A DNA stretch of 64,000 nt from the NCBI RefSeq assembly GCF_034702125.1, contig NC_085857.1, positions 58,656,567 through 58,720,566 of the forward strand. Direction: 5' to 3'. A program made the position numbers and the translations under genes. The DNA comes from Engraulis encrasicolus. Lineage: Eukaryota > Chordata > Actinopteri > Clupeiformes > Engraulidae. Below, in pieces: positions 10,403 to 43,059 of this stretch. Position 1 is the stretch's first letter. The number at the start of each line of letters is the position of its first letter. Below the pieces are notes generated by a model, which was not told the origin of the DNA, ran no database searches, and worked only from the letters and a program-made list of their open reading frames with translations.

Positions 10403-10773
10403 GGGACCGGGGCTATCCTCTCATGCCCTGGTTGATGACCCCGTTTGCCAACCCCCCCACGGCCGCTGAGGTGCGCTACAACAATTCTCATGCGAGCACA
10501 AGGTCCATCATCGAGCGCACCTTCGGGGTCCTGAAGAGTCGCTTCAGGTGCCTAGACGACTCGGGTGGTTGCCTGCTGGTAACCCCAGGTAAAGTGTGCC
10601 GCATGACCACCGTGTGCTGTATGCTTCACAACATGGCAGTAAGAAGACGACTCCCAATACCAGTGGTCCCACCGCAGGATCCCCAGGATCCCGATATGGA
10701 TGAGCCTGACGAGCAGCCGATGGGGAGGGCTGTAGAAATTCGGCAACAGATTGTCGACCAGTATTTCCGGTAA
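10403..10773 (+). CDS. Harbinger transposase, last exon
   Basis: The exon follows a TTTCTTATAG acceptor and reads GDRGYPLMPWLMTPF and then SIIERTFGVLKSRFRCL, which holds the third acidic residue (Glu) of the nuclease. It continues VCRMTTVCCMLHNMAV and ends at TAA 10771-10773 after QQIVDQYFR. Gly-Asp-Xaa-Gly-Tyr-Pro and LHN are family landmarks. Confidence 0.87.
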
Positions 10774-10985
10774 GTTTGGGATGCATGTGTGAAAGTTTCG
10801 CATGTTTAACACGCCACAAAATGATTTCATTGAGCACGTAAATTGTAGGCGTAAAAGTGTTTGCCATTAAACCAGAAACCTGAATTTGACGAGGAAATTC
10901 GAAACTACTAACACTTAACCATATTATCGGACAGTCACAAAAGACGAGTACGAGACCAACCATTTACAATAACAAATAATTTTTA

Positions 10986-11980
10986 TTAACGTCTCCCACC
11001 CCTCACCCTTGCACGGCCCCGGCACCCTCTGCGCTGCACGCCCGAAGCTGGACGCATAAGCTCAACCAGCTCTCGTAGCGCACCGCAGACGTCACCAAGG
11101 CGCGTGTCTATGCTGGCCATCATTGTTGCCGTGTGCTGTCGGAACTGCTGGTTACGCTCCCTCTCCTCGCGCTCCTCGGCCATTCTTTGTTCTTCTATTT
11201 TAAACAAGCGATGGTACTCCGACCGAGGGTCGTCGTGGGGCTCTCGGTCCGGGGTTGGCTGCATGTGCACGCCACTGGCACCGGTCTGTGTGGTGACAGT
11301 CTCGACCCCACCAGTCTCCCGCGACAGGTCCACAGGCAGCTCTGTAGAAAATAATTACACATAATTAATTGTCATTTCTTCTCTTCCCACAGGTAGATGA
11401 AACAATGGTCGGAGAACCAACTCACCGCTGTGCTCCGGAGACCCAACTTCTGGCAACACCTGGCTTCCACTTGGGGGGGGTTCAACTGGAATGAGAAATA
11501 AAACAAATTGAAAGCTACATTTCGATTGTTTCTGGTATTTTCACGATGCTGCTTTGTAAATCAAGTAATGATATTCAACATACCATCATCCGTGTCGACG
11601 CCACGGACTTCTCCGTGCACGTCTACGTTAGATAGAGTCGCTGCCACCTCCTCTTCCAGTGTAGTCAATGTTACCGGCGAGGAAGGTTCACCACCCCCCG
11701 TGGCGCACATGCTTCTTCTCTGGTTTGCGAGTCTGGCCTTCACCCCCCCACGCAAATCTCTCCATTTATGTTTTAACTCCGCCACGTCCCTCCTGCACCT
11801 GCCAACCGAGGCCACGTCCTCAACTATTTTGGCCCAAATCGTGGCTTTTCGTTTCGGGTCGGACTTTAGTGCACCTGAGCCGAACAAAATGTCATGGTGC
11901 CTCTTGACCCCCTGCACCAATGTGGTCAGTTCTTCCTCGTTGAAATTTGGCTTTCTAGATTTCGACACAGCTTTCGCCAT
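10986..11980 (-). CDS. Myb/SANT-like DNA-binding protein of the Harbinger transposon (3 exons)
   Basis: The second protein of PIF/Harbinger elements is a Myb/SANT-like factor that binds the transposon ends and helps the transposase reach the nucleus. Exon 1 (11980-11584) starts MAKAVSKSRKPNFNEEEL and holds the trihelix region, with spaced aromatics/Trp in TIWAKIVEDV and LKHKWRDLRGGVKAR. Donor GTATGT, acceptor ATTCCAG, exon 2 (11485-11426), donor GTGAGT, acceptor TTCTACAG, exon 3 (11341-10986). The phases join exactly (397+60+356 nt), giving about 270 residues. The C-terminal part is a Glu/Arg-rich helix (EEQRMAEEREERERNQQ) followed by a basic tail (RGCRGRARVRGGRR). It converges on the transposase gene. 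The frame is intact, so it may still be expressible. Confidence 0.85.
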
Positions 11981-13030
11981 CGTTGCCTCTGTGCTCTGTG
12001 AAAGTGACTACCTTTTTATACTAAATCAGACCTTACACTCCGACCAATGCAAAGGGGCTTCTGATTTGCCCTTATTGGCAATTAGTGGCCACTGGTGTTG
12101 GACCATTTGCCTACACCACGCAACCTCAAGTGAATGACATGGCTAATTGAAAGTATGAAACAGATCGCAGCTATGAATGTGTTTGTTGGGATGTCTGACA
12201 TGTGCCGCTGACAAATCAAGCACAATTTCACCAAAGACGACGCGTATGTGATTTGTATTTCAATCACCTTGCTGTCCTGCAAAGAGGGACAACTTTTCGT
12301 GGAATTCGATATGACTTCAATTAGCCTACTTTGCTGTGATGCACACCAAACATGTCGTCCTCATCTTCTGCTTGTGAATGGGACGGTAATGTAGATATCG
12401 AAATGGAACTGTTTATTTGAGGGCGCATCAACTGTTTGGCGTGTGTTTGTATTTTAAAGATTCAAATTAAAAGTTTAGATTCGGTTTTCCATGGACCACC
12501 AGTGCTTTCAATCGGTTAATCAGAAAGTCCATGCTCCATGCTTTCTAGGTAACCACAACTGGTGAACTTGGGAAAGAGTCAGCCCCCATTTAGCATATAT
12601 CACGCCCATGTTGGGCTACGCGCTGTTTTTCTGAGTTAAGCGCGAGGGGTGTGGCGATGTTCCAGAGGGGAGAATACGCGCAAGATAAGACCGCGTAAAA
12701 TGTGCGCGCGTAAAACCGACTTAAGTGGAGACGGGAGAATTCCGCCCTTAATCACAAAGACAGAAAACAGGGAGAATAATCTTTACAACTCACTATCAAT
12801 AATCTTTACAACTCACCATCATGACACATCTCCTCTTTGTGTTGTGTACATTAGATATGTAGAATGAGGAAGATATTTCACACCTTCACATGACAGGCAT
12901 TGTGTGGTGACTATACTAGTACACTAGGATCTTAATGTTGACCCTTGGTACCCCTTACACTAGCATTAAAAGTAACAAATGAAACAATTTATGTAAGGTT
13001 GACCCAATTGAACACCTCACAAGCATCGGG
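11981..13030. other. Non-coding tail of the Harbinger element and flanking DNA
   Basis: No convincing exon or repeat family is recognised. The right terminus of the Harbinger element must lie somewhere here, but its terminal inverted repeat cannot be fixed because the left end is outside the window. Confidence 0.4.
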
Positions 13031-13036
13031 GGTGCT

Positions 13037-13108
13037 GTCATTCATTCATTCATTCATTCATTCATTCATTCATTCATTCATTCATTCATTCATTCATTCA
13101 TTCATTCA
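13037..13108. repeat. (TTCA)n tetranucleotide microsatellite
   Basis: About 18 perfect copies of CATT. Confidence 0.95.
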
Positions 13109-13340
13109 GCATGCCTTCTTAGACAAATAGCCTGGGTGTTTCAAACATAAACATTCACTACGTTATTCATGCAAAAATAACATTTAAATTAATACACTTT
13201 AAAAAATAACATAAAGAACCTGTATTTACTTCCCTTCAATGCATTTACCTGTCCATACAAATCGCATTTCATGAATACTTCCCAACAACACCAAACCCAA
13301 CTAGACTGCATTTCCACAGAGAAATGCTTGCGGCTTATGC

Positions 13341-13605
<265 letters not shown>

Positions 13606-13739
13606 CGTGTAGGTGCATGCATATGGGGATGTTTCCGGTGCCTTTCAGCTATGGATGGGTAGGGAGAGGTATGTCTAAAACCTTACAACCTGAGAAATAA
13701 TGGAAAATAACACATACAGTATTTGTTTTTTATGAACAG

Positions 13740-13773
13740 CTCAAGCACAAAGAAAATGAAGGAGAAGAAAAAG
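13740..13773 (+). CDS. Candidate first coding exon of IFI44-like gene A
   Basis: The exon context parallels exon 1 of gene B (48109-48160). Both follow an ...AACAG acceptor, begin CTNAAGNACAA, contain an ATG followed by Lys codons, and end GAAAAAG before a GTA donor. Here ATG at 13756 gives MKEKKK before GTACACACAC. The protein start would be shorter than in gene B (MPIFGKKKKDKKK). The link to the P-loop exon at 20944 is not shown, because the two intervening exons were not found. Confidence 0.4.
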
Positions 13774-13782
13774 GTACACACA

Positions 13783-13915
<133 letters not shown>

Positions 13916-14015
13916 ACATTTACTTGACAATCATGATTCTTGTACTGTGATGTCACCAGTGCTTGAAAGTAATTATTATTAATAGGTGGCCCCTCTCAAT
14001 TAGATAAGAACAAAA

Positions 14016-15611
14016 GGTAACACTTTATTTTAGGGACACATCTATTAGCACTAATACATACAATATTAATGCATGTGTAAGTAACTTGTAAGGCATGTAC
14101 TAAGCAAAATAAGACAGTTGTTAAGCATGTATTCACAAATGTCTTGTTCATGCCCAATTAGGGATGTATTACTAATATAACCTTAGTAAGGACCAGTAAG
14201 CCTATATTTCTATTTATTAGTAAGTAGTAAGTGGCAGAATACAATGTGTATAAGCTCCCGACACACTGTGTGAACAAACCCTGAACAGTGTGAAAACAGA
14301 TGCAGAATAAGGGTCCCTATTCTAAAGTGATGCATTGGTCAGCCCAGATGGCTCAGGGCCTCTGCACTACCAAAGTCCTAGGGCCCCCACACCACCCAGG
14401 CCTGCACTACCTAGCCCCCCCGATCTACAAAGTGTAAGGGTATATCAAATAATTAATATTTACCTAGCTGAGTCATCTAGTTTTCTCTTGTTCATATCAA
14501 TGAGAGGGAGGTAACAAGAGCCTATATATAGCAAGGATTTAACATACACTTGTCAATGGTGGTGGGTTGGTGAGATGTAATTTTTTTTCATGTACCACTG
14601 AGTTTTAATTGTAAAAAAACCCAAAATAAATGCAGAACATTAGAATAATAGTTTTGAAGCCAAACTAATCTATTCTTTTGTGATAATTAAGTGAATGTTT
14701 GAGAACATTAGCTTCAAGAAGTGCAGTGCATGATGGGTACGCAATCTAGGCCAACAGACAACCTACCCAGCTCTGAGCCTACGTCCTTAGCTCCTCCCCT
14801 CACTTGTGAAATTTAGTTGCTATCCAAACAATTTGCCATGTACGTAACAACAGAAATATTGCTGCATTGGCCATGCATTGCATTTCTGACTAAGGGCGTA
14901 CCCATCATGCACTGCACTTCTTGTAGCTAAGTTTCTCAAACATTAACTTATTTATCAGAAAGGAATAGCTTAGTTTCGCTTCCAAAATATTACTCATCGT
15001 TATATTCTGCATTTATTGTAGGGTTTTTACAATTAAAACTAATTGGTGTATGAAAAAATGACATCTCACCACCCACCGTCATTGATAACTTTACGTCCAA
15101 TCCTTGCTATATACTGTATTGCTTCCAATTACTCATTATTATAGTGAGTAGAATAAGTGAGATCTTCATACCTACTGAGACTAATAGAATCTGAAATGCT
15201 CTTACACTTTGCTTCCCGGGGGGGGGGGGGGGGGGGGGTCGGGGGGGGGGGACGTAGAGTGGGGGCCCTAGATAGTGCGGGGGCTGAGCAATGCATCACT
15301 TTAGAATAGGGACCCTTATTCCACATCTGTTTTCACACTGTTCAGGGTTTGTTCACACAGTGTACCAGGAGCTTATACACATTGTATTCTGGCCCTTACT
15401 CCTTACACATAAATAGAAATCTAGGTCTACTAGGTCCTTACTAAGGTTATATTGGTAATAAATCCCTTATTGTGCATGAACAAGACATTTGTGAATACAT
15501 GCTTAACAACTGTCTTATTTTGCTTAGTACATGCCTTACAAGTTACTTACACATGCATTAATATTTTATGTATTAGTGCTAATAGATGTGTCCCTAAAAT
15601 AAAGTGTTACA
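14016..15611. mobile_element. Fold-back hAT-type element, copy 1
   Basis: Starts GGTAACACTTTATTTTAGGG and ends with its complement. About 600-800 bp at each end are inverted copies, so almost the whole element is a hairpin. Flanks are GAACAAAA (14008-14015) and GAAAAAAA (15612-15619), a 7/8 match that fits the 8-bp duplication of hAT elements. There is no transposase. A second copy is at 44931-46508. Confidence 0.85.
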
Positions 15612-15810
15612 GAAAAAAATTGAAAAACATATAGACCAAAATTAATGTATGTATGCGAAGTATTCTTGTTTGCAGCTTGTTTCCAGAATGTATGCTGCCC
15701 ATTCACAAATGTTATCTTTACATGCATACCGGTATTCATTGGTTCACACCAGGTGTGAACATATTTGGTGGCATAAATTACTGTACTTTGGTCGGACCAG
15801 TAAACATTAA

Positions 15811-17880
15811 CTCATTGGCTGCCTTGGGCGACGAATGACGTCATTTCGAATAGTGATGCCCCCTGCCTTTGGCGGCGTTTGCTGATAATTGCGTTTTTTT
15901 TTTTACAGCTATGCCTTGAGGACGGCCTGACCTATGCTGTGTATAAATTTCACGCCTCTAGGCATGTTCAAACTGTTCCCGTAGGTGGCAGAAGTGTCCT
16001 TAGGAACAGTCAGGGCAGGGCATTAGCTCAGAGCAAGAGGAAATGTCAAAACAAAAACATCCCTTTTTACTATTATAATCTCAAAAGTAGCATAGCAAAA
16101 TCATTTTTGAAAGTAAAGCACCTGTGACAGTAGTATACTTTCTTGCCCTCTGATTTTAACACAGGTCGGCTACTGATTTTAGCGTCAGAGCCTCGCAAAA
16201 AAAAAAAAACTTCCTCTCATGAACTACAACTCCCCCCTTTTGCTATCTAGCTAGTAGGCAGTGTAGCTAGCTTGTCCAAAATACACCATGTTCAACCAGA
16301 GGGTAACACTTTATAATAATGTTACTTAGTAAAGACTCAGTAAATAACTAACTAATGATGAATAAAACATTAACAAATGTTTTTATTATTAACTAAGCTT
16401 TATTAATGCTTTACAACATATCTACAAATGATATATTCAAGACTTTACACACCTTATAACAGAGTATTTTATTCATTTACAAGCAACTTGTAAATGTTTG
16501 ATAAATATAAAATATTAACATAGCATTTCCTAGTCATTTACTAGCATTTGTTAGCATTTCCTAGTCATTTACAAACGTTTGTTAATGTTTTGTTCATCAA
16601 TAGTTAATTATTTATTAAGTCTTTATAATGTTTTTTTGCATCCATTATTCTAAAGTGTTACCAACCAGAAGATCTGTGTGGCAACCATTTAATTTTGGAT
16701 ATGTGATCAGCCTACACAATATCAGGATGATGTGTACAAAAGATCATCTAACAGGAAAATACAACAGTATGGGACTGGTGGTGATGTGTAGTCACCTCAG
16801 TTGGGAATGCTTGGCTATAAAGTTTGCTACGCTAGTTAGCTAGCACGAAATCGCTAACAACTTACAACTAAGCCTAAATAAAGGAGCCTTGGTAAATCAA
16901 CAATTTTTACTTTTTACTTACTATTACTTACAACTATTTTTGATGGATCTGTATAGTATGATCAGCTTACTGTATCATCAAAAAAAACGGGGGTTGCAGA
17001 TTCTTGGAACAGAGTAGCCTTTGTGTCTGGTCAGATGCATTCAGCTCACATGAGAAAGCATTGCACTTAGCCTCAGACCAGCTAGCCTTCACCACTCCAA
17101 TCGGCTTGTGAAATGTTGGATATGTGATCAGTACTTTATCAAAAGAAAATTCATTGATCAATATATGACAAGATCACTATAGCAGAAACATGATGACCGT
17201 AATCATCAATCTGCAAATTGTCCGCTCTGCCAAAGAAGCTGCAGTAAGATAGCTGGGCTGCCTGCCTGGCTCCCCTTCACACACACACACGGTGTCGGAG
17301 GAAACAAACCAGCTGTGATTCGTTCCCCAACGAGAGGACAGGCTAAACAGAGGGAGGACGATGAGACAGTATTTCTGTGAGTTCACGGAGTTACATGCAC
17401 CTGCTGTCATGATCCATTGTGCGCGCCAGCAACAAACCAAAACACTCTTGTTTTCGAGCCCACCCCCGTTATATTTCAGTACATTATTAGGTTGAAAAGA
17501 TCATACAAACGATCTTTTGTTCAGGCTACAGATGACAGAAGACTCTGTAATAGCATCTGATACTAGGTTTGGAGTTGTTAGGACGATGTCATTATGGGCA
17601 AAAACGTTTGCTATTATAGTTCTACTTCAAATGGCGTTTTCTCAGCTTTTTGGCTGGAAAGCAGCATTTTCAGCAGATGATTATGAAAGAACGGACATGG
17701 GTAGAGAGACACCGTTTTTTTCTGATGACAAATGAGCGTCGAATCTGTGTTTTGATAGGTATGGTGTTGACATAGACACCGAACTCAATTTTCTGTAAAC
17801 CTCCAAAAAACACCAAAAAAGCTGAAAAATCTCTGGCACTCCGAGTTACTCTTTTATGGAAATGACTGGCAGCCAATGAG
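15811..17880. mobile_element. piggyBac-type non-autonomous element (TTAA)
   Basis: TTAA at 15807-15810 and at 17881-17884 flank a 2070-bp segment with perfect 13-bp terminal inverted repeats CTCATTGGCTGCC. TTAA duplication is diagnostic of piggyBac-like (or Kolobok) transposition. No transposase frame is recognised. A hAT-type miniature element is nested at 16302. Confidence 0.83.
16302..16662. mobile_element. hAT-type MITE (361 bp) nested in the piggyBac-like element
   Basis: Begins GGTAACACTTTATAATAA and ends with TTATTCTAAAGTGTTACC. CAACCAGA occurs on both sides, giving an 8-bp duplication. The interior is AT-rich with repeated CATTTCCTAGTCATTTAC. Confidence 0.85.
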
Positions 17881-17884
17881 TTAA

Positions 17885-19018
17885 CTGAGTTACTGAGTAA
17901 ACATCCATGACAAGATCAAATTTGTGAAAGAGCTGCACACAGGTTGAAAATAAACAACTAAGATGACATACTAGTACCTTTACAGAAATGATCTCTCCAG
18001 TCAAGACTATGTTAAAGATGTACCATTGATTTTTTTTCTGTCAGCAAGCTAAAGCACAAATCTCTCACACAGACATCTTGGCCTTTTAGTAAAAATAAAG
18101 ACCCTCCTCCTCCTTCATCCTGTGAGTATGAAAACGTGTGAAAATGTGTGTGTGTGGTGGGGGGGGGGTTGCAAATCTCTTGCTATGCATGAATAACACG
18201 TAAATTAGATGAACTACATGCGTTACAAATTATGAATACAGTAAACAAACTATATGAAGAGTTTCACTGCAAAACGGAGTAAATCCATTTTGGAGAATTT
18301 TGGCAAATTGACATTTTTGTACTGGGCATTAACAAAATGTTCCTTCACAATATTTTTTCATCAGAGTATTTCTTGAGCTACTTGAAGGCCAATGACACAC
18401 ATTTTGATTATTATCAACTTTGGGTCATAAAAGTTGGTAAATATCAGTGGAAATATTAGTGTGCTGTAGTACTGCCAGACAGCTTCAATCGATTAGAATT
18501 GGTTATGTAAGTTTAATGGACAATAAAGAAGTCTAAGTCTAAGTCCTACACAATTCCAAATGTAGAATGTAGAAAACGTAGAATGGTGCACTACATCTGC
18601 TTTGAAATAGGCCTTTTCCCAACAATGCATCAAACGTCTCTAAAGCTGTGCCAATATTTCCCATATTTATTTCAGATACAACAGTAGTGGTTTAAATTAA
18701 GTTCATTATTGAATTGGGACGACCTCTGTGTAGACCTCTGTGTCTACTTCAGTTCCACCCCTAGTTAGAATTCATCCCCTGAGTTTGTGCACACACAAAC
18801 AGTCTGACAGGGGAAAAAAGTTAATTATGAAATGTTATAATTTATCTGATTTTACAAACACTGTGAATGATTGCCTTGCAGTGTTTGATGAACCTTGGCG
18901 GGCAATTAATTGGGGGTAAGTTTTACCTCACAAATACCTACAGTGTAGCATCCCAACTTGTCCATTTCTGACTACCTTTGACCAGACTGACCTTTTCTAT
19001 GTTTACTTAAGGTATACC
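17885..19018. other. Gene-free stretch upstream of the P-loop exon of gene A
   Basis: No recognisable exon, transposon end or structural RNA was found. The missing second and third exons of gene A would be expected between 13774 and 20943. Confidence 0.4.
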
Positions 19019-19028
19019 CTTGGAGTCA

Positions 19029-20615
19029 TAGGCGGCGCTACGGCAAGACTCTTGGGGAAGCTTAAAAAAAAAAAAAGGGGGGGGGGGCGTCATCGGAGAA
19101 ACTGTTGTGGTATCAGGGTCCGGGGGCACTGAATCAGTCGCCACGCGAGGCCCTAACCGCGGCTTTTGATATATTATCATGACATTAGATGATGTTGAAA
19201 CAAAATGATGAACAAATAAAACGGAACATTTCCATGCGCAACTACGGGTCGTCATACGCCAATGGAACTGTCAAACGCGACAGGCACACACATACGCGCA
19301 CACACACACACACACACACACTGAAGGCAGGAGAGGAAGACGGCTAGTTGCCACACCATGGACTATTATCTCGCAAAAATGTCTCGAGCAATCAAATCAT
19401 ACACCAGACTGACATTTTCATGCGCTAGGTCACTCTACCTCCATCAGACCGGTATCAAAACTCACAATCAAACTCGCAAAACTAATTACAAGGCAAAATG
19501 CGCACAGACAGAAGAGCAAAGAAGCCAGCTGATTGAGCATATATTACCATGCCCAAAAAGATCACATGGGGCTATCATATCCAACAGACATATCAGATGT
19601 CGGTTTTGCAGCCCAAATAATACAAATATGCTGTAATTTTGAATTTCTAGTTGAGGTAGCTTGTAATGTAGTTCACTACATTTTCCAGATGGTTGTAGCT
19701 AGCTTAATATTTCCATTGGATGTAGCTTGTCTAGGGGAGCTAAATGTTAGCTTACTAAGTTCTACAAGTAGCTTGCGCAGCCAGACACTGTTCTCGCTGC
19801 CTCGCACTGTACACTGGTCACTCCAGTCACACGCAGATGCCCAACAAACACAAGCGAATCTACACACATCACATTACATATGATAACTAAACCACCCGGG
19901 CAGCCCACCATGAATTCAGGAAAGGGGCCGGTGCATTTTTGAAAGTGGTGTTAGCTTGGTGACAGGATAGCACAGGTGATTTGCTTTGAAGACAACTACA
20001 TTGACAACAACATTGCCAACAAATAGTAAACTTAGTGCTTCGGCGAGCACATCAGGGGGAAAAACGGATTTCCTACCTTATTCTGTCCTGTTAATTCCTG
20101 TTACTTGAAGATAGAGGCAAAATATCCATTTAGATTCGACAAAATAGGCTATCCATTTATAGATACCTGTAGTGTGGTTGAATAACGAATGCTACAAGAG
20201 GAAAATGTCAACATTGTGACCTATGGCTGGTGAAAAAAAAAACGAATGATCTGAAAATGAAAGGTAGTGGAATCCCAATTTATTCTTCCAGAGGTCATTT
20301 TTTATCGAGATATTAAACATTCCAGATTTCATTTCATAAGCAACGAGACCGCCTCGCCGCCTGGCTCTGTTGAAGCCAGTAGAACTGACACCTGATTGGT
20401 TGACCGCAGCATGACATCGCCGCAACGAAACTAGATCTACTAACAAAGTGGATAGGCAATTCAGCAGGAAACCCTCGTTTTGGTTCATTGTGCGTGCCTG
20501 CGACATTCCATCGCTGGATATAAAAAACATGATTTTAAAATTTCCTTTTATTTATTTCTTATGACAACTTTGGGGAAGCTAAGCTTCCCCTAGCCTCTTA
20601 ATAGCGCCGCCCATG
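19029..20615. mobile_element. hAT-like DNA transposon remnant (1587 bp)
   Basis: Terminal repeats TAGGCGGCGCTA and TAGCGCCGCCCATG are inverted. CTTGGAGTCA (19019-19028 and 20616-20625) is repeated on both sides, at least 8 bp as for hAT. No catalytic frame survives. Confidence 0.82.
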
Positions 20616-20815
20616 CTTGGAGTCAAAATGTGATGTAAGCCTCAAAGGCGGCCCCTTGTGTTAGCATAACCTCAGTGATGGTTAGGTTTAGGGAAAGGTT
20701 TGGGTTTTGGCCACATAGTCATCATGTGACAGGTAGGTCAAAGGGAGACAGAAATTGTCTAGTTGGGATGACATATTTGTTGACTTTCAAAACATGGTAC
20801 ATTTTGGCAGACTAG

Positions 20816-20938
<123 letters not shown>

Positions 20939-20943
20939 CACAG

Positions 20944-41312
<20,369 letters not shown>

Positions 41313-41334
41313 TGTCATGTAAAATTATATAAAT

Positions 41335-41455
41335 TATTATTATTATTTTATTTTATTATTACATATTAATTAAAATTCATTAAAATGCTAGCCTAACCAT
41401 CAGCACGTTAAAAAATCATTTTTGAATTTGGTTTGAATGAAATATCAATGTTGCT
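41335..41455. repeat. Duplicate of 39632-39735 just after gene A stop
   Basis: Both contain ATTACATATTAATTAAAATT, AATGCTAGCCTAACCATC and ATATCAATGTTG. The 3' flank of gene A has been rearranged locally. Confidence 0.8.
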
Positions 41456-42084
41456 AATGTAGCTAAGCTAAGCTAGGTTTCGGGCCACCAGACGTTGCGT
41501 GTTTTGAAAACAAGCAGAAAAAAATACTCGACAAGTTTTTAGAAAAATGGGTCGACATAAACCTTTGTGGGTAACGCCTTCTTTCGACGTGACGCAACAC
41601 AGAAAGGGTTTCGTGATTCGCCCGTTTCTTTGCATTATTTATGTCAATTGGGAAACACCGGGAAACACAGCCAGGTGAGGTGACGCACCGCTATGAGAGC
41701 CTTGCAAGTGAGTTTAACTTGGGGTTTGATCTTCAAAAGGAGTGAGTAAACTGTGTTTTATCGGAAGTTGGCCTTTAAGAACAGACATAAGTAGGTTTTA
41801 CACTGACTGTGAATCATAATATCCCAGTATTAGCTATTCATTTTGAGCTTACCTGTAATGTTTGCTGAATTTTGAAAAGGAGAAAGTAAAGTGTTCTCGA
41901 ACTGTTCTGCTGAGTAGACATGACTGTGTCTGGTTTTATACATGGGTTCGCCATGTTTGTAAACACAATGTTATGAGGAGGGGCAAGACACTGGCTGCCA
42001 ACCACATGAGCTATTTTTTTGGTAGTAAGTTTAAGGTCCTACCAAAGCTTAGACGGAACCTACGCCCTTGTTTGACTCTTGTCT

Positions 42085-42960
42085 CAATTTTAAACATTTT
42101 AAAAAAGTAACACACAAAGTGAAAGCGAGTTTGCCATCAGAACCTTTCTTCCCATGGAGGCTGCAAAGCTTTTTATGCATGCAATGATATTTAGTCATAT
42201 TTCTTACTGCTTCACAACATGGTCACACACATCAGAGAGCACTCTAAAACAAATTAAGTCTCTCTTCAAGAGATCACTAAAAGTGCTTGATAAAAAGCCC
42301 ATATGTCACCACTACTGCAACATTGTCAAGAAATATCAGCTTCTGGACTGATAGCTATCCGTTATTTCTTGATTTATGTCTCGTTTTTTAAGGTTTTGAA
42401 TGTGCTAGCTCCCCCACCATTACAGGAGTTCATTAAGAAAAAGACTTCACAAGTGAACACAAGAGCCCAGGCAAAAGGAGACTGTGAAGTTAAATGGCGT
42501 AGAACTCAATTCAGCCAAATGGCGTTGTCCATTAGAGGTGCAAAGTCCTGAAATACTCTAACATCTAACATCTAACATCAGACAGTGTGTCAACTTTAAC
42601 ACCTTCAAAGCAAATCTCATACAGTGGCTGAAAACTAATCAGATATGCATTAATTATTAGAATTAACATTTGTTTTTCTTTCACATTTTTTCTTATTTGT
42701 GTATTTACTGTACTACTTTTCTACTTTATTTTTTTCATGTACCCCATGTTTGTCTTGTGAGTAAATGTCCTCTGTCATGCAGTAGGCTAGTTTATTTTCT
42801 TGTTATGTGTTTTAGTGTGAGTAGGCTACCTAGCACAACAGATGAAATGTAGCATCTATGTAAGTCTGGCATTTTTATATTGAAGCTCTCAAGCTGATGT
42901 ATTGATTAATTTGCATTGTCCTATCCAAATAAATAAATGAATGAATGAGTGCTTGGCATG
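42085..42960 (+). pseudogene. LINE reverse transcriptase C-terminus and 3' tail (Rex1/CR1-like)
   Basis: Frames read MEAAKLFMHAMIFSHISYCF, LKVLDKKPICHHYCNIVKKY, FFKVLNVLAPPPLQEFIKKK and TQFSQMALSIRGAKS with a frameshift near 42345, followed by NFNTFKANLIQWLKTNQ. The end CCTATCCAAATAAATAAATG with short tandem AATG is a typical 3' end of this LINE group. 5'-truncated. Confidence 0.83.
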
Positions 42961-43059
42961 GCTTTATCGCATGGTAACTTCCAATAGATTTTATCTCAAA
43001 GTGATCGTATGTAATCTGTTGTAGTCATTAACTGTCTTGCTGCAAGCCCATGTAATGTA

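Larger units (their letters stand above)
1..10773 (+). pseudogene. PIF/Harbinger (HARBI1-type) transposase, 5'-partial, split by a retrotransposon
   Basis: Three pieces join in one frame: 3-109, 10103-10323 and 10403-10773. The first piece encodes a stretch ending in GFYRVAGFPNVLGAID. The frame resumes after the retrotransposon with the Cys-Thr-His-Ile that follows this Asp in Harbinger nucleases, so removing the insert and one ACTG copy restores the codon. Visible catalytic-type positions are the Asp of GAID, the Asp of FPGSAHD and the Glu of SIIERTFGVLKSRF, as in the family DDE nuclease that cuts and integrates Harbinger DNA. A 79-bp GT-AG intron (10324-10402) separates the last two exons. 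The stop is at 10771-10773. The upstream exons are outside the window. As it stands the gene cannot give a full product unless the 10-kb insert is spliced out. Confidence 0.9.

Noticed and set aside
18109..18135. Possible proline-rich exon (CCTCCTCCTCC before GTGAGT) as the missing linker exon of gene A
   Set aside because: The nearest acceptors give a stop or the wrong phase compared with gene B exon 2, and no acidic stretch is present.
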